Assembly (NCBI GenBank): GCA_902566315.1
Contig: CACFIL010000001.1
Span: 133,977 to 197,976, forward strand
Length of the DNA: 64,000 nt
Source: an uncultured Pelagibacteraceae bacterium
GTDB lineage: Bacteria; Pseudomonadota; Alphaproteobacteria; Pelagibacterales; Pelagibacteraceae
Direction of reading: 5' to 3'
Shown here: piece by piece, positions 9,454 to 20,715 of the stretch
How positions within the stretch are numbered: position 1 is the stretch's first letter
Layout: each line of letters opens with the position of its first letter
Notes under the pieces: model-generated
Told to the model about the DNA's origin: nothing
The model's database searches: none
The model's input: the letters and a program-made list of their open reading frames with translations, nothing else
Made by a program: the position numbers and the translations under genes

Positions 9454-10572
9454 TTACAAAATATTAATATACTTGTCGTGAAATTGATCAAAAGTTCCCA
9501 TTTTAATATTTTTTCTAATTTCATACATAAGTTCTTGGTAAAAATTTATATTATTTAATGATAAAATCATTGATGATAATATTTCATTAGTATTATGAAG
9601 ATGGTTTAAGTAATTTTTTGAGTATTTATTTAAATCAAACCTTGTTACATTACTATCTAGAGGTGTATTGTCTGTTTTATTTTCAGAATTTCTAATTTGA
9701 ACTCTGCCATTCCAGGTAAAAGCTAATCCAGTTCTTCCCGATCTAGTTGGAAGGACACAATCAAACATATCAATACCTCTCTTGACTGCTCCTAATATAT
9801 CGGAAGGGGTTCCAACACCCATTAAATATCTTGGTTTATCGATTGGTAAATTATCTTTTATACCATCCAAAACATCAAACATTTCATTTTGTGTTTCTCC
9901 CACGGCTAATCCACCAATAGCGTATCCATCAAATTCTATTTCTATTAATTTTTTTAAAGACTTATTTCTTAAATCTTTAAATAATCCTCCTTGCACTATA
10001 CCGAATAAAGCTTTGTGAGGGTTTTTTCCAAATTCCTCTTTAGATCTTTTCGCCCACTCCATAGATAGATCCATAGAGGTTTTAATTTTATTGTAATCAT
10101 TGGTATTTTTTGGACATTCATCCATCACCATAACAATGTCTGAATTAAGTTTTTTTTGTACTCTAATACTTTCCTCTGGACTTAAAACAAAAGTTTTTCC
10201 ATCAATATGTGATTGAAATATTGCCCCTTTAACTCTATCAATTTTATTAAATTTAGATAGAGACATCACTTGATAACCTCCAGAGTCCGTCAGAATGGGA
10301 AGTTTACAATTCATAAATTTGTGTAAGCCACCAACTGCCTCTATTCTCTCTGTTCCTGGTCTAATCATTAAGTGATATGTATTTGAAAGTATTATTTCAC
10401 TTCCTGTTTTAATAATATCGTCAATAAAAATACCTTTAACTGTGGCTTGAGTACCAACAGGCATAAAAGAAGGAGTATTAATTTCACCACGATGTGTTTG
10501 AATTAATCCAACACGATAATTTTTATTTTGATGTTTTACGCTAAAAGAAAAATTCTTTTTTATGTCTTCCAT
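9454..10572 (-). CDS. tgt: tRNA-guanine transglycosylase lacking the zinc-site cysteines
   Basis: Exchanges guanine-34 for preQ1 in GUN-anticodon tRNAs, a step in queuosine synthesis. The 372-aa TIM-barrel protein has the usual length. The catalytic residues are intact: Asp96 in TDSGGYQ and the nucleophile Asp271 in FDCVLPTR. The C-terminal zinc site is not. Where the family has C-x-C-x2-C, this protein has Val309, Arg311 and Leu314; only the partner His324 (YLNHL) remains. Flanking residues (PLD before, YSKNYL after) still align, so this is not a frameshift. The fold may be stabilised without zinc. Confidence 0.93.
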   Translation of the reverse strand: MEDIKKNFSFSVKHQNKNYRVGLIQTHRGEINTPSFMPVGTQATVKGIFIDDIIKTGSEIILSNTYHLMIRPGTERIEAVGGLHKFMNCKLPILTDSGGYQVMSLSKFNKIDRVKGAIFQSHIDGKTFVLSPEESIRVQKKLNSDIVMVMDECPKNTNDYNKIKTSMDLSMEWAKRSKEEFGKNPHKALFGIVQGGLFKDLRNKSLKKLIEIEFDGYAIGGLAVGETQNEMFDVLDGIKDNLPIDKPRYLMGVGTPSDILGAVKRGIDMFDCVLPTRSGRTGLAFTWNGRVQIRNSENKTDNTPLDSNVTRFDLNKYSKNYLNHLHNTNEILSSMILSLNNINFYQELMYEIRKNIKMGTFDQFHDKYINIL

Positions 10573-10582
10573 CCATCAAATT

Positions 10583-11140
10583 CTACTCAGATTTAAAGCT
10601 AATGATTTTATCTGGGTTAGAAACAGATCCATTGGGTCCATCCCCTTTTGTAATCATGTCAACAAACTCCATACCCTCAATAACTTTTCCAAATACTGTA
10701 TATTGTCTATCGAGATGCGGTGTTGGACCAAAACATATAAAGAACTGACTATTTGCACTATTCGGATCAGAAGATCTTGCCATTGATAGCGTTCCTCTTT
10801 CATGAGGTAAATCATTAAACTCTTCTTTAAGATCAGGCATGTCAGACCCACCCATGCCAGCTCTACTTAAGTTAAAACTTTCTGAAGATGAATTTCCAAA
10901 TTGAACATCTCCAGTTTGGGCCATAAAACCATCGATTACTCTGTGAAAAACAACACTGTCATACTTTCCACTGTTAGCTAGTTCAGTTATTCTTTTAACA
11001 TGGTTTGGTGCCACGTCTGGGAATAATTCAATTTTTAAATCTCCGTCTTTTAATTTTAGTATCATAATGTTCTCCTTTGCATTTAAAGCTGTTGTTAATA
11101 AAAATATTGATAAAAATAAAATACTAATTTTTTTAAGCAT
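10583..11140 (-). CDS. ppiA: Periplasmic cyclophilin-type peptidyl-prolyl isomerase
   Basis: Catalyses cis-trans isomerisation of Xaa-Pro bonds. The cyclophilin core shows FHRVIDGFMAQTGD (catalytic Arg in FHRV), RGTLSMARS with NSANSQFFI, and YTVFGKVIEGM. An N-terminal Sec signal peptide (LSIFLLTTALNAKE) predicts periplasmic location. At 185 aa it is a single-domain form. Its start overlaps the coaD stop by 8 bp and it is followed after 10 bp by tgt, so coaD-ppiA-tgt look co-transcribed. Confidence 0.92.
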   Translation of the reverse strand: MLKKISILFLSIFLLTTALNAKENIMILKLKDGDLKIELFPDVAPNHVKRITELANSGKYDSVVFHRVIDGFMAQTGDVQFGNSSSESFNLSRAGMGGSDMPDLKEEFNDLPHERGTLSMARSSDPNSANSQFFICFGPTPHLDRQYTVFGKVIEGMEFVDMITKGDGPNGSVSNPDKIISFKSE

Positions 11141-11627
11141 AAATCTCTTTTAATGATTTGATTGTACTTTTGGTTGTAAACTTCCTTAAATCACCTTTGT
11201 GTAAAGCTATTTCTTTAACAAATCTTGACGAAATAATCTGATTTTCAACGTCAGACATAAGAAAAATTGTTTCTACTTTATTATTTAATTTTCTATTCAT
11301 TCCAGCTAATTGAAACTCATATTCAAAATCTGAAACAGCCCTTAAACCTCTAAGGATTAGGTTTGACTTGTATTTTTTACATAATTCAGTTGTCAAAGAG
11401 TTGAATTTTATCACTTGAATTTTTTTTTTTGAAAGTTTTAAGTCTCCATATAAAGCCTTTGTAACAATTTTTAATCTCTCATCTATTGGAAATAAAAAAT
11501 TCTTTTCATTACCATCAGATATGCCGACAATGATTTTATCTGTCAATTTTAGAGCTTTTTTAATAACATCAATATGGCCGTTTGTTATTGGATCGAATGT
11601 CCCTGGATATATAGCTATATTTTTCAT
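11133..11627 (-). CDS. coaD: Phosphopantetheine adenylyltransferase
   Basis: Penultimate step of coenzyme A synthesis: 4'-phosphopantetheine plus ATP gives dephospho-CoA. The nucleotidyltransferase motif TNGHIDVI (GH of the T/HxGH signature) is at residues 16-19. The second signature is ISSRFVKE near the C-terminus, and NLILRGLRAVSDFEYE is characteristic of CoaD. The 164-aa length is typical. The ATG is adjacent to the gyrA stop (gyrA ends at 11627, 1-bp overlap), indicating coupling. Confidence 0.96.
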   Translation of the reverse strand: MKNIAIYPGTFDPITNGHIDVIKKALKLTDKIIVGISDGNEKNFLFPIDERLKIVTKALYGDLKLSKKKIQVIKFNSLTTELCKKYKSNLILRGLRAVSDFEYEFQLAGMNRKLNNKVETIFLMSDVENQIISSRFVKEIALHKGDLRKFTTKSTIKSLKEIYA

Positions 11628-14209
11628 TATACCAAATTATCGTCTAATTTAATTGATGAGACAACCGTTTCATCGCCAGTTAATTTTATAATTCTTACTC
11701 CTTGTGTGTTTCTTCCGGCAATTCTTATTTCCTTCACAGCAGTTCTTATAACTCTACCTTTATTTGTTGAAATTAATATTTGATCACCCTCAAACACAGG
11801 GAAGGATGATGAGACATTGCCGTTTCTTGGGGAATTCACAATACCAATTATCCCCTTACCTCCTCGATTTGTAACTCTAAAATCGTAATGAGATGTTCTT
11901 TTGCCATAACCATTTTCTGTAATTGATAAGATAAATTTTTCTTTTGCTTTAACCTCAGATTTTTCATCTTTAGTTTTACTTTTATTTTTTTTAATATCAT
12001 CTTTATCAATAATAGATAATGAAACAATTGTATCCTTTTCTGAAAGATTAATACCTCTTATACCTTTAGAAGATCTTCCTTTGAAAACTCTTAGTTTTTT
12101 TGACTCAAACCTAATACATTTGCCGAATTTTGTATTTAACATTATATCTTGATCATCTGTGCATATTTTTACACCAACAATTTTATCATCAGAGTCTAAT
12201 TTCATTGCAATTTTACCAGAAGCATTAATTGATGAAAAATCCTCTAAATTATTCTTTCTTATTTTCCCCTTGCTAGTTGCGAATATTATATGCATATTTT
12301 TTTTATCAACATCTTCATCTGGAAAAGGCATAATTGAGCTTATAGATTGATGATTTTTTAAGGGTAAAATATTAAAGAGTGATTTACCTTTAGAAGAAGT
12401 AGATCCTTCTGGTATTTTCCAAGCTTTAACTTTATAGGCTAAACCCTCCGTAGAAAAAAATAATAATGATGTATGTGTATCTACAGACAATGTTTGAACA
12501 ACTGAGTCTTCTTCTCTTGTTTTAATTCCTGTTTTTCCTTTTCCACCTCTTTTTTGTTGTTTAACTCCACTTAGGGCACCTCTTTTTATATATCCTTGAA
12601 GTGTTATTGTTATTATTACTGACTCTTTTTGAATTGTTTCTTCGATATCATAATTTAAGACAGCATCTATAATTTTTGTCCTTCTAGGAACTGAAAATTT
12701 ATCTTTTATCATTTGTAAATCGTTACTTATTACTCTTAACAACTCATTTTTAGAATTTATAATCTTTTTATATTGAGAAATTTCTGTCGCTAATTTTTTA
12801 ATCTCTATTTCTATTTCGTTAATTCCGATAGCAGTTAATTTTTGAAGTCTTAGTTCTAATATTGATATAACTTGATCCTTAGATAGAAGATATTTTCCTT
12901 TGTAATTTTTACTATCAACTAATTTAATAAGTTTTGATGCTTGGTTTATTTTCCAAGTTGTTTTTAAAAGTGAATTTTTTGCTTCCTCAGGGTTTTTAGA
13001 TGATCTAATTATTTTAATGACTTTATCAATATTCTCAACACTGACTGATAATCCAAGCAGTATATGAACCCTATCTTCTGCTTTTTTTAAATCAAATTTA
13101 GTTCTTTTTATAACTACATCTTCTCTAAATTTTAAAAAATTTTCTAAAAAATCTTTTAAATTACAAGTCTTTGGTTTTTGATCAACAATTGCCAATGAAT
13201 TAAAACCAAAGGATGACTCTATTGAGGTGTACTTATATAACTGTCTTTTAACTGTTTCTGGTTCAACATTTCTTCTAAGATCAATTGATACTCTTATACC
13301 TTCACTATTAGATTCGTCTCTAATATCACTAATACCCTCAATTTTTTTATCTCTTACTAGTTCTGCAATTCTTTCATTTAAATTAGATTTGTTAATTTGG
13401 TAAGGTATGGATGAAACTACTAATCTATCTTTACCATTTTTTAAATTCTCTACTGAAATTTCTCCACGTATTTTAAAAGATCCTCTTCCAGTTTTGTATC
13501 CTTGCTTAATTATATCTTTTCCAATTATTAACCCTCCTGTAGGAAAATCTGGTCCAGGAATATGTTTCATTAACTCGTTAATTTTAATATCTTTGTTTTT
13601 AATTAAGGCTAAAGTTCCATCCACAACCTCCCCTAAATTATGAGGTGGTATACTTGTTGCCATACCAACGGCAATTCCTCCAGCACCATTAACAAGAAGA
13701 TTTGGATATTGAGCAGGCAATACAACGGGTTCTTGTTCAGTTTCATCGTAATTACTTTTAAAGGATACGGTATTTTTTTCTATATCATCAATTAAAAACT
13801 GTGAAACTTTTGCAAGTTTAGTTTCGGTGTATCTCATTGCTGCAGGAGGATCCCCATCTATAGAACCAAAATTACCTTGTCCTTCGACTAAGGGTAAGCT
13901 CATTGAAAATTCTTGAACCATTCTAACAAGAGCGTCATAAACAGCTTGATCCCCATGAGGGTGGTATTTACCTATTACGTCTCCAACAATTCTTGCAGAT
14001 TTTCTAAATTGTTTTGACCAATCAAAGCCACCTTTGTGCATTGCATAAATAATTCTTCTGTGAACAGGTTTTAATCCATCTCTTATATCAGGTAATGCCC
14101 TACTTACGATAACACTCATGGCGTAAGATAAATATGATGAGCTCATCTCATCATACATTGAGATTGGCTTAATATTATTATTTATTTTTGGAATTTCGTT
14201 TTTTTCCAT
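11627..14209 (-). CDS. gyrA: DNA gyrase subunit A
   Basis: Breakage-reunion subunit of gyrase, which introduces negative supercoils. The active-site Tyr127 lies in AAMRYTE. The GyrA-box is [11 protein letters not shown], followed by beta-pinwheel repeats of the C-terminal domain. At 860 aa it is near normal length, with a charged linker ([16 protein letters not shown]) inside the C-terminal domain. The quinolone-determining residue equivalent to E. coli Ser83 is Gln88 ([10 protein letters not shown]). ssb lies 5 bp upstream and coaD overlaps downstream. Confidence 0.97.
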   Translation of the reverse strand: MEKNEIPKINNNIKPISMYDEMSSSYLSYAMSVIVSRALPDIRDGLKPVHRRIIYAMHKGGFDWSKQFRKSARIVGDVIGKYHPHGDQAVYDALVRMVQEFSMSLPLVEGQGNFGSIDGDPPAAMRYTETKLAKVSQFLIDDIEKNTVSFKSNYDETEQEPVVLPAQYPNLLVNGAGGIAVGMATSIPPHNLGEVVDGTLALIKNKDIKINELMKHIPGPDFPTGGLIIGKDIIKQGYKTGRGSFKIRGEISVENLKNGKDRLVVSSIPYQINKSNLNERIAELVRDKKIEGISDIRDESNSEGIRVSIDLRRNVEPETVKRQLYKYTSIESSFGFNSLAIVDQKPKTCNLKDFLENFLKFREDVVIKRTKFDLKKAEDRVHILLGLSVSVENIDKVIKIIRSSKNPEEAKNSLLKTTWKINQASKLIKLVDSKNYKGKYLLSKDQVISILELRLQKLTAIGINEIEIEIKKLATEISQYKKIINSKNELLRVISNDLQMIKDKFSVPRRTKIIDAVLNYDIEETIQKESVIITITLQGYIKRGALSGVKQQKRGGKGKTGIKTREEDSVVQTLSVDTHTSLLFFSTEGLAYKVKAWKIPEGSTSSKGKSLFNILPLKNHQSISSIMPFPDEDVDKKNMHIIFATSKGKIRKNNLEDFSSINASGKIAMKLDSDDKIVGVKICTDDQDIMLNTKFGKCIRFESKKLRVFKGRSSKGIRGINLSEKDTIVSLSIIDKDDIKKNKSKTKDEKSEVKAKEKFILSITENGYGKRTSHYDFRVTNRGGKGIIGIVNSPRNGNVSSSFPVFEGDQILISTNKGRVIRTAVKEIRIAGRNTQGVRIIKLTGDETVVSSIKLDDNLV

Positions 14210-14214
14210 ATTAA

Positions 14215-14664
14215 TTAAAATGGAATATCGTCGTCTAAGCCACTTTGATCTGGTGCAGGTGCATCATCAAAATTTTGTTTATTATCTTGTGACGCAATAT
14301 TATTTTGATTACCGCCACCAAGCATCGTTAAAGATGAATTGTAACCTTGAATTAAAATTTCGGTTGAGTATTTATCTTGACCACTTTGTTCATCTTTCCA
14401 TTTTCTTGTTGAAAGCTGTCCCTCAACGTACACTTGTGCACCTTTTTTTAAATATTGCTGGACGACATTTACCAAACCTTCATTAAAAACCACTACTCTA
14501 TGCCATTCAGTTTTTTCTTTTTTTTCTCCAGTATTTTTATCTTTCCAGGATTGACTAGTAGCAAGACTAAGTCTTGCAACGCTTTTGCCGTTCACCATTT
14601 GCTTGACTTCTGGGTCTGCGCCCAAACGACCAATTAATAATACTTTATTTAAACTTCCAGCCAT
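14215..14664 (-). CDS. ssb: Single-stranded DNA-binding protein
   Basis: Binds ssDNA as a tetramer during replication and repair. An N-terminal OB fold ([40 protein letters not shown]) is followed by a short Gln/Asn/Asp-rich linker and the acidic tip DDDIPF used to recruit partners. The 149-aa length is normal. It is divergent from uvrA, the usual alphaproteobacterial ssb/uvrA pair, with an 81-bp shared promoter region in which I saw no GTTC-N7-GTTC LexA site. Confidence 0.97.
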   Translation of the reverse strand: MAGSLNKVLLIGRLGADPEVKQMVNGKSVARLSLATSQSWKDKNTGEKKEKTEWHRVVVFNEGLVNVVQQYLKKGAQVYVEGQLSTRKWKDEQSGQDKYSTEILIQGYNSSLTMLGGGNQNNIASQDNKQNFDDAPAPDQSGLDDDIPF

Positions 14665-14745
14665 AATATTTTAATATTTAAGAATGTTTATTATATCACT
14701 TATTAACTTGAATATTAATTATATTAATCTAAAGCAACAAAAATT

Positions 14746-17622
14746 ATGCTTAAAAAGATAGTTATTAAGGGTGCAAAAGAGCACAATTTAAAGAATATTA
14801 CACTAGAGATTCCAAAAGAAAAATTTGTAGTCATCACTGGCCTATCAGGATCTGGAAAATCATCTTTAGCTTTCGATACTGTATATGCTGAAGGACAGAG
14901 ACGTTATGTTGAAAGCTTATCAGCTTATGCAAGACAGTTTCTGGATAAGATGAAAAAACCAAATGTTGATTTAATTGAAGGATTAAGTCCAGCAATCTCA
15001 ATTGAACAAAAAAATACATCAAAAAATCCAAGATCTACAGTTGCAACTGTTACAGAAATTTATGATTACATGAGGGTTCTTTATGCAAGAGCCGGCATTC
15101 CTTATTCACCATTCACAGGACTGCCAATAACTTCTCAGACTATAAGTCAAATTGTTGATAAAATTAAAACACTTCCAAAAAAATCAACAATTTTTTTATA
15201 TGCACCAGTTGTTAGAGGAAGAAAAGGAGAATATAGAAAAGATATTCTTGGCTATAAGAAAAGAGGATTTAGAAAAATTAAAGTTGATAATAAACTTTAT
15301 GATATAGATGAAGTCCCAGAATTAAATAAAAAATTAAAACATGATATAGCAGTTCTAGTTGATAGAATTGTTTTAAACGCTTCATTAGGTAATAGATTGG
15401 CTGAAAGTGTTGAAACTGCTGTTAATCTGGCAAATGGACTAATGTTTGTAGAATATGAAGATGAAACGCTTCCAAAAAAATTTAGAAAAACTGAAAATTT
15501 AATCTTTTCAACTAAGTTTGCTTGTCCTGAAAGTGGTTTTACAATTGAAGAAATAGAACCGAGACTTTTTTCTTTTAATAGTCCATATGGTGCATGTGAA
15601 GAGTGCGAAGGTATAGGTGTTAAATTAAATATAGATCCAAAATTAGTTGTGCCCGATGAAAAGAAAACTATTGCAGATGGAGCTATAGAGCCTTGGTCAA
15701 AATCATCCTCTCTATATTATGCTCAAACTTTAGCTTCTATAGCAAAACATTATGGTTTTTCATTAAATGATAGATGGTCAAGACTTTCAAAAAAAATTAA
15801 AGATGTAATATTATTCGGATCTGATGAGGAAGAAATCAAATTTTCATATGATGATGGATATGAAAAATATTCTCATAAAAAAACATTCGAAGGAGTGGTA
15901 AATAATTTAGAGAGAAGATTTTTAGAAACTGATAGTGATTGGAAAAGAGAGGAAATATCTCAGTACCAATCAGACACAAAATGTGAAAGATGTAACGGTC
16001 ACAGATTAAAAGACGAAGCACTTTGTGTTAAAATTAATGACCTTAATATAAGTGAAGTAACTGAAAAATCTATATTTGATGCAAAAGAATGGTTTAAATC
16101 ACTCGAGACAAAATTAGATAAGCGTCAACTTAAAATTGCTCAGCACATTTTAAAAGAAATTAATGAAAGATTAAATTTTCTACTTAATGTTGGTCTTGAT
16201 TATTTAACATTATCAAGAGAGTCTGGAACTTTATCAGGTGGTGAAGCACAAAGAATAAGACTTGCTTCGCAAATAGGTTCGGGATTGACAGGAGTATTAT
16301 ATGTGCTTGATGAACCATCTATTGGTTTGCACCAAAAAGATAACGTAAAATTAATAAATGCATTAAAAAGACTTAGGGACTTAGGTAATACAGTCATAGT
16401 TGTAGAACATGACACAGAAACAATGGAGAATGCTGATCATATTATTGATCTTGGCCCTGAAGCTGGAAACAAAGGAGGTGAAGTAATTGCACAAGGATCA
16501 TACAAGGATATATTAAATAATAACGATAGTATCACTGGAAGATACTTATCAAACAAAAGCTATATACCAATACCAAGGACTAGAAGATTGGCAAAAAATG
16601 GCAGGTTTTTAGAAATTAATGGAGCAAGTGGAAATAATTTAAACAACGTAAATCTTAAAATTCCACTTGGGAGTTTTACCTGTGTAACAGGTGTTTCGGG
16701 CAGTGGTAAATCAACGTTAATACTTCAAACTCTTTATAATGCTTTAAACCTTACTCTTAATAATAATAAATCAAGAAAAATTCCAAAACCATTTAGAGGA
16801 TTTAAAGGTATTGAATTAGTTGATAAAATTATTGATATAGATCAATCCCCTATAGGTAGAACTCCTAGATCAAACCCGGCGACTTATACTGGTGCGTTTG
16901 GTCCAATAAGAGACTGGTTTACTAATTTACCAGAGTCAAAAAGTAGAGGTTATAAACCTGGAAGATTTTCATTTAATGTTAAAGGTGGAAGATGTGAAGC
17001 ATGTGAAGGTGATGGAGTAATAACATATGAAATGCATTTTTTACCTGATGTTTATATAACTTGTGATGAATGTAAAGGAACTAGATATAATAGAGAAACA
17101 TTAGAAATTAAATTTAAAGACAAAAGTATTGCGGATGTTTTGGATATGACCGTTGATGAGGGATGTGAATATTTTGAAAATATTTCTAATATAAAAACAA
17201 AATTGCTTACACTTAAGAAAGTTGGTTTAGGATATATAAAAATTGGTCAACAAGCCACTACACTATCAGGTGGTGAAGCCCAAAGAATTAAACTAGCAAA
17301 AGAATTATCTAAAAGATCTACTGGAAGAACAATATATATATTGGACGAACCAACAACAGGGCTTCATCAACACGATATTAAAAAATTATTAGAAATTTTA
17401 CATACTTTTGTTGCAACTGGAAATACTGTAGTTGTTATTGAGCATAATTTAGATGTTATAAAAACTGCTGATTATATAGTTGATATGGGTCCAGATGGTG
17501 GTGTAAAGGGAGGAAATATCATAGCCGAAGGTAAACCTGAGGAAATTATTAATGTAAAAGATAGTTATACAGGAAAATTTTTGAAACCAATGTTGGACAA
17601 TAAGTTCAAAAAAACTGCTTAA
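14746..17622 (+). CDS. uvrA: Excinuclease ABC subunit A
   Basis: Damage-recognition ATPase of nucleotide excision repair. Two ABC modules each have a Walker A ([18 protein letters not shown]) and an LSGGEAQRI signature. Zinc modules are visible: CEACEGDG paired with CDECKGTRY in the second half, and CERCNGHRL. In the insertion module the first pair reads CPESG instead of CxxC, which I recall as common in alphaproteobacterial UvrA. The full length of 958 aa is normal. Confidence 0.97.
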   Translation: MLKKIVIKGAKEHNLKNITLEIPKEKFVVITGLSGSGKSSLAFDTVYAEGQRRYVESLSAYARQFLDKMKKPNVDLIEGLSPAISIEQKNTSKNPRSTVATVTEIYDYMRVLYARAGIPYSPFTGLPITSQTISQIVDKIKTLPKKSTIFLYAPVVRGRKGEYRKDILGYKKRGFRKIKVDNKLYDIDEVPELNKKLKHDIAVLVDRIVLNASLGNRLAESVETAVNLANGLMFVEYEDETLPKKFRKTENLIFSTKFACPESGFTIEEIEPRLFSFNSPYGACEECEGIGVKLNIDPKLVVPDEKKTIADGAIEPWSKSSSLYYAQTLASIAKHYGFSLNDRWSRLSKKIKDVILFGSDEEEIKFSYDDGYEKYSHKKTFEGVVNNLERRFLETDSDWKREEISQYQSDTKCERCNGHRLKDEALCVKINDLNISEVTEKSIFDAKEWFKSLETKLDKRQLKIAQHILKEINERLNFLLNVGLDYLTLSRESGTLSGGEAQRIRLASQIGSGLTGVLYVLDEPSIGLHQKDNVKLINALKRLRDLGNTVIVVEHDTETMENADHIIDLGPEAGNKGGEVIAQGSYKDILNNNDSITGRYLSNKSYIPIPRTRRLAKNGRFLEINGASGNNLNNVNLKIPLGSFTCVTGVSGSGKSTLILQTLYNALNLTLNNNKSRKIPKPFRGFKGIELVDKIIDIDQSPIGRTPRSNPATYTGAFGPIRDWFTNLPESKSRGYKPGRFSFNVKGGRCEACEGDGVITYEMHFLPDVYITCDECKGTRYNRETLEIKFKDKSIADVLDMTVDEGCEYFENISNIKTKLLTLKKVGLGYIKIGQQATTLSGGEAQRIKLAKELSKRSTGRTIYILDEPTTGLHQHDIKKLLEILHTFVATGNTVVVIEHNLDVIKTADYIVDMGPDGGVKGGNIIAEGKPEEIINVKDSYTGKFLKPMLDNKFKKTA

Positions 17623-17656
17623 ATTTTTATTAAAAATGTTATAAATTATAAATATT

Positions 17657-18259
17657 ATGACTTCGATTCTTCAATCATTATCTAAAACAGTTCATATCTC
17701 TTTAGCATTATCCATTTTACTATTTTTAGGTTTATACTTTGGAAATGGTGGTTTTGATATTGACGTAGTTTTTTGGAGTTGGTTATTTAGATATATACAT
17801 GTCATTGTAGCAATTATGTGGATAGGTTTACTTTGGTATTTTAATTTTGTTCAGATACCAAACATGGCTAAAATACCAGACGAACAAAAACCAGCGATTG
17901 GAAAAGTTATAGCCCCAGCAGCTCTTTTTTGGTTTAGATGGGCAGCATTAGTTACAGTCATATCAGGTCTAATCTTAGCTTATTTAAACGGTTATGTTCA
18001 TCAAGCTATGACGTTGGGAATTGGATCGGGTGGTGGAAAAGCTACAGCTATTGGAATTGGAATGTGGTTAGGAATAATAATGGCATTTAATGTTTGGTTT
18101 GTAATATGGCCAAATCAAAAAAAAGCTTTAGGTATTATTGAGGTTGAACCTGACGTTAAAGCTAAATCTGCAAAAACTGCGATGCTATTTTCTAGAACAA
18201 ATACACTTCTATCTTTGCCAATGCTTCTAACAATGGTAATAGCTCAAAATCTATATTAA
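17657..18259 (+). CDS. PuuD-like (urate hydroxylase membrane-domain) protein
   Basis: A 200-aa inner-membrane protein with about five hydrophobic segments. The motifs FRYIHVIVAIMWIGLLWYFNF, FFRWAA-like FWFRWAALVT and GMWLGIIMAFNVWFVIWPNQKK are typical of the N-terminal membrane region of PuuD urate hydroxylases and related DUF989-type proteins. The C-terminal cytochrome c domain of true PuuD is absent, so urate oxidation should not be assumed. Retained His residues in membrane segments suggest haem binding (inference). It overlaps the secF stop by 4 bp on the opposite strand. Confidence 0.7.
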   Translation: MTSILQSLSKTVHISLALSILLFLGLYFGNGGFDIDVVFWSWLFRYIHVIVAIMWIGLLWYFNFVQIPNMAKIPDEQKPAIGKVIAPAALFWFRWAALVTVISGLILAYLNGYVHQAMTLGIGSGGGKATAIGIGMWLGIIMAFNVWFVIWPNQKKALGIIEVEPDVKAKSAKTAMLFSRTNTLLSLPMLLTMVIAQNLY

Positions 18260-19149
18260 TCTTTTTCCTCTTTAACTATTGTTCTTTGGCTGACATTCAG
18301 TGCAACTAAAATAGGATTTGCGATATATATTGAAGAGTAAGTTCCAAAAATAACTCCTAATATCATTGCTAAAGAAAAGCCTTTTAGTATTTCACCACCA
18401 AATAAGTATATTGAAAAAAGAGCTAACAGTGTAGTTACAGATGTAATTATTGTTCTAGATAAAGTTTCATTAATTGAAATATTAGTTAAGTCAAAAATTT
18501 TAATATCAGAATACTTTCTTAAATTTTCTCTAACCCTATCGAATATAACAACTGTGTCGTTCATCGAATAACCAACAATAGTTAAAACAGCTGCAACGAT
18601 TGAAAGGTTTATTTCAAGTGAAAAAATAGAAAATATACCTAATGTAATTATAACATCGTGAAATATAGCTAAAATAGCTCCTAAGCTAAACTGCCATTCA
18701 AATCTTATCCAAATATACAATAACATCGCCGCAAGCGATAAACTTATAGCAATAATTCCTGATTTTAAGAGCTCTGAGCTTACTTTAGGGCCAACATTTT
18801 CTACTCTTCTAAAGTCAACATCGCCAATAGAGCTTGATAATTTATTTTGAATATTTTTAATAAATTCAGGATCATTTGAATTTTGCTTTTCAAACTTAAC
18901 AATAAAGTCTGTTTCATTGCCAAATTTTTTGACAGATACATCACCTAAATTCATTTGATTAAAGCTATCTCTAATAAGACTAATATTATTAGTTTTATCT
19001 GTAGTTCTTAATTCAATTAAAGTACCACCTTTGAAATCAACACCATAATTTAAACCTTTAAAAATTAAAAATACTAATGAAATCACTATTAGAACAAGTG
19101 ATAATATATTAAATTTTCTATAGAATTTATTAAAAGAAATATTACTCAT
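18256..19149 (-). CDS. secF: Protein translocase subunit SecF
   Basis: With SecD it uses the proton gradient to help pull preproteins through SecYEG. Six predicted membrane segments flank a periplasmic domain. Markers are LKGLNYGVDFKGGT-type FKGGTLIELR near the start, the VGYSMNDTVVIFDRVREN segment, and the C-terminal FGTYSSIYIANPI. The 297-aa length is normal. It follows secD with no gap (19149/19150), and yajC-secD-secF form the expected operon. Confidence 0.96.
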   Translation of the reverse strand: MSNISFNKFYRKFNILSLVLIVISLVFLIFKGLNYGVDFKGGTLIELRTTDKTNNISLIRDSFNQMNLGDVSVKKFGNETDFIVKFEKQNSNDPEFIKNIQNKLSSSIGDVDFRRVENVGPKVSSELLKSGIIAISLSLAAMLLYIWIRFEWQFSLGAILAIFHDVIITLGIFSIFSLEINLSIVAAVLTIVGYSMNDTVVIFDRVRENLRKYSDIKIFDLTNISINETLSRTIITSVTTLLALFSIYLFGGEILKGFSLAMILGVIFGTYSSIYIANPILVALNVSQRTIVKEEKD

Positions 19150-20703
19150 TTAAAGTAACTGCTCCTTATCTTTATTTTTGACTACATACAAAGAAGTTAA
19201 CAATCTTGCTATGAAATAAACTGAAAACAAAGTGGTCAAAATTCCAATACCTAAAGTTACTGAAAAACCTTTTACAGGTCCTGAACCCATAAAAAACAAA
19301 ATGAATGCTGCAATTAGAGTTGTAATGTTTGCATCTAAAATAGTTGTTCTTGATTTTGTATATCCAGCATCAAAAGCTATTATTGGATTTTTTTCATTTT
19401 TAGTTTCTTCTTTTATACGTTCAAAAATCAAAACATTTGCATCAACAGCCATACCAACTGTTAAAATAATACCTGCAATTCCAGGCAAGGTTAATGTTGC
19501 TTCAAACAAAGTTAGAATACCAATTAGCAAAAAGAGATTTGAAACGAGAGCTAAATTAGCAATTAATCCAAATGCTCTATACTTGTAAATCATAAATAAA
19601 ATCACTAGCAAGAAACCTATAAATAAAGATAAAATACCAGCGTCTATTGAGTCTTGACCTAAATCTGGTCCAACCGTTCTTTCTTCAATTATATTTAAAG
19701 GTGCAGGCAGAGCTCCAGATCTAAGTAGCAATGCAAGATCTGTTGCAGATTGAAAGGTAAAGTCACCTGAAATTTGTCCAGAACCACCAACTATAGGTTC
19801 TCTAACTGAAGGAGCGCTAATTATTTTACCATCTAAAACTATTGCCAATTGTTTGCCAACGCCAGTGCTCGTTGCTTTACCAAATTTTTTGGCACCTACT
19901 CTATCTAAACTAAACGAAACTACTGTTTCGTTTGTTTGAGAATTCATAGTTGGCTTTGCATCAACTAGATTATCACCACTTAAAATTATTCTTTTACTTA
20001 CAATTGCGTCTCTGGAACCATCTTCAAAAGATAGTTTTTCTGTTCCAAACGACTCTTCATTATTTTGTGAAATAAATTGGAATGTGAGATTTGCAGTTTT
20101 TCCAAGTAAAGATTTAATTCTATTTGGATCATCTAAACCAGGTAATTCAACTAAAATTCTATCATTTCCTCTTTTTAGAATATTAGGTTCATTTGTTCCA
20201 ACTTCATCAACTCTTCTTCTTACAATTTCAATTGCCTGATCTAATGAAGAATTTTTTAATAAGACTAAACCATATCTAGAATAATTTAATGAGAAAAGAT
20301 TTCCATCTTCTAAAACATCGAATTCATGAGATTTGTATGTTGGATAATAAGTATTAACATCACTTTCTTTATCATTTAAAATATTTTTAACATTTTCAAT
20401 TTCATTATCTGTTGTTTCAAATAAAATTGTGTCACCTTTGAGTGAAAAATTTTTAAGAGTTATTTGTTTTTCCTTAAAATATCTCTTTAATTCAATTATT
20501 TTTGCCTGTAGTTTTTGAGTAATTACTGGTCGATTATCTATCTCAAGAAGTAAGTAAGATCCACCTTGTAAGTCTAAACCTAAATTTATATTTTTTGAAA
20601 AAAATTTGTCATCAAATTTAACAAAATTTGAAAAAGCGAAATAGGAAAAAATAATTGTAAAAACAATTACTGAAATTATTCGTAATTTTGAAAAGTATAA
20701 CAC
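19150..20703 (-). CDS. secD: Protein translocase subunit SecD
   Basis: Partner of SecF in the proton-driven translocation motor. Residues near the start carry LGLDLQGGSYLLLE. The P1 region has EIVRRRVDEVGTNEP, and the C-terminal membrane part has GMAVDANVLIFERIKEE, the proton-relay motif with its conserved Asp. At 517 aa it has the usual length. It sits 12 bp after yajC and directly before secF. Confidence 0.96.
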   Translation of the reverse strand: MLYFSKLRIISVIVFTIIFSYFAFSNFVKFDDKFFSKNINLGLDLQGGSYLLLEIDNRPVITQKLQAKIIELKRYFKEKQITLKNFSLKGDTILFETTDNEIENVKNILNDKESDVNTYYPTYKSHEFDVLEDGNLFSLNYSRYGLVLLKNSSLDQAIEIVRRRVDEVGTNEPNILKRGNDRILVELPGLDDPNRIKSLLGKTANLTFQFISQNNEESFGTEKLSFEDGSRDAIVSKRIILSGDNLVDAKPTMNSQTNETVVSFSLDRVGAKKFGKATSTGVGKQLAIVLDGKIISAPSVREPIVGGSGQISGDFTFQSATDLALLLRSGALPAPLNIIEERTVGPDLGQDSIDAGILSLFIGFLLVILFMIYKYRAFGLIANLALVSNLFLLIGILTLFEATLTLPGIAGIILTVGMAVDANVLIFERIKEETKNEKNPIIAFDAGYTKSRTTILDANITTLIAAFILFFMGSGPVKGFSVTLGIGILTTLFSVYFIARLLTSLYVVKNKDKEQLL

Positions 20704-20715
20704 TTTTTTATGATG

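Noticed and set aside
9600-9700. Frameshift as explanation for the lost Tgt cysteines
   Set aside because: Residues before (NTPLD) and after (YSKNYLNHL) the site align with the family in one frame without insertion or deletion.
14665-14745. SOS (LexA) box between ssb and uvrA
   Set aside because: No GTTC-N7-GTTC or similar palindrome is visible in the 81-bp divergent region.
15535-15620. Missing cysteine in a UvrA zinc pair (CPESG instead of CxxC), considered as a second zinc-loss case
   Set aside because: I recall this variant as common in alphaproteobacterial UvrA, and the other cysteine pairs are intact, so it is not specific to this genome.
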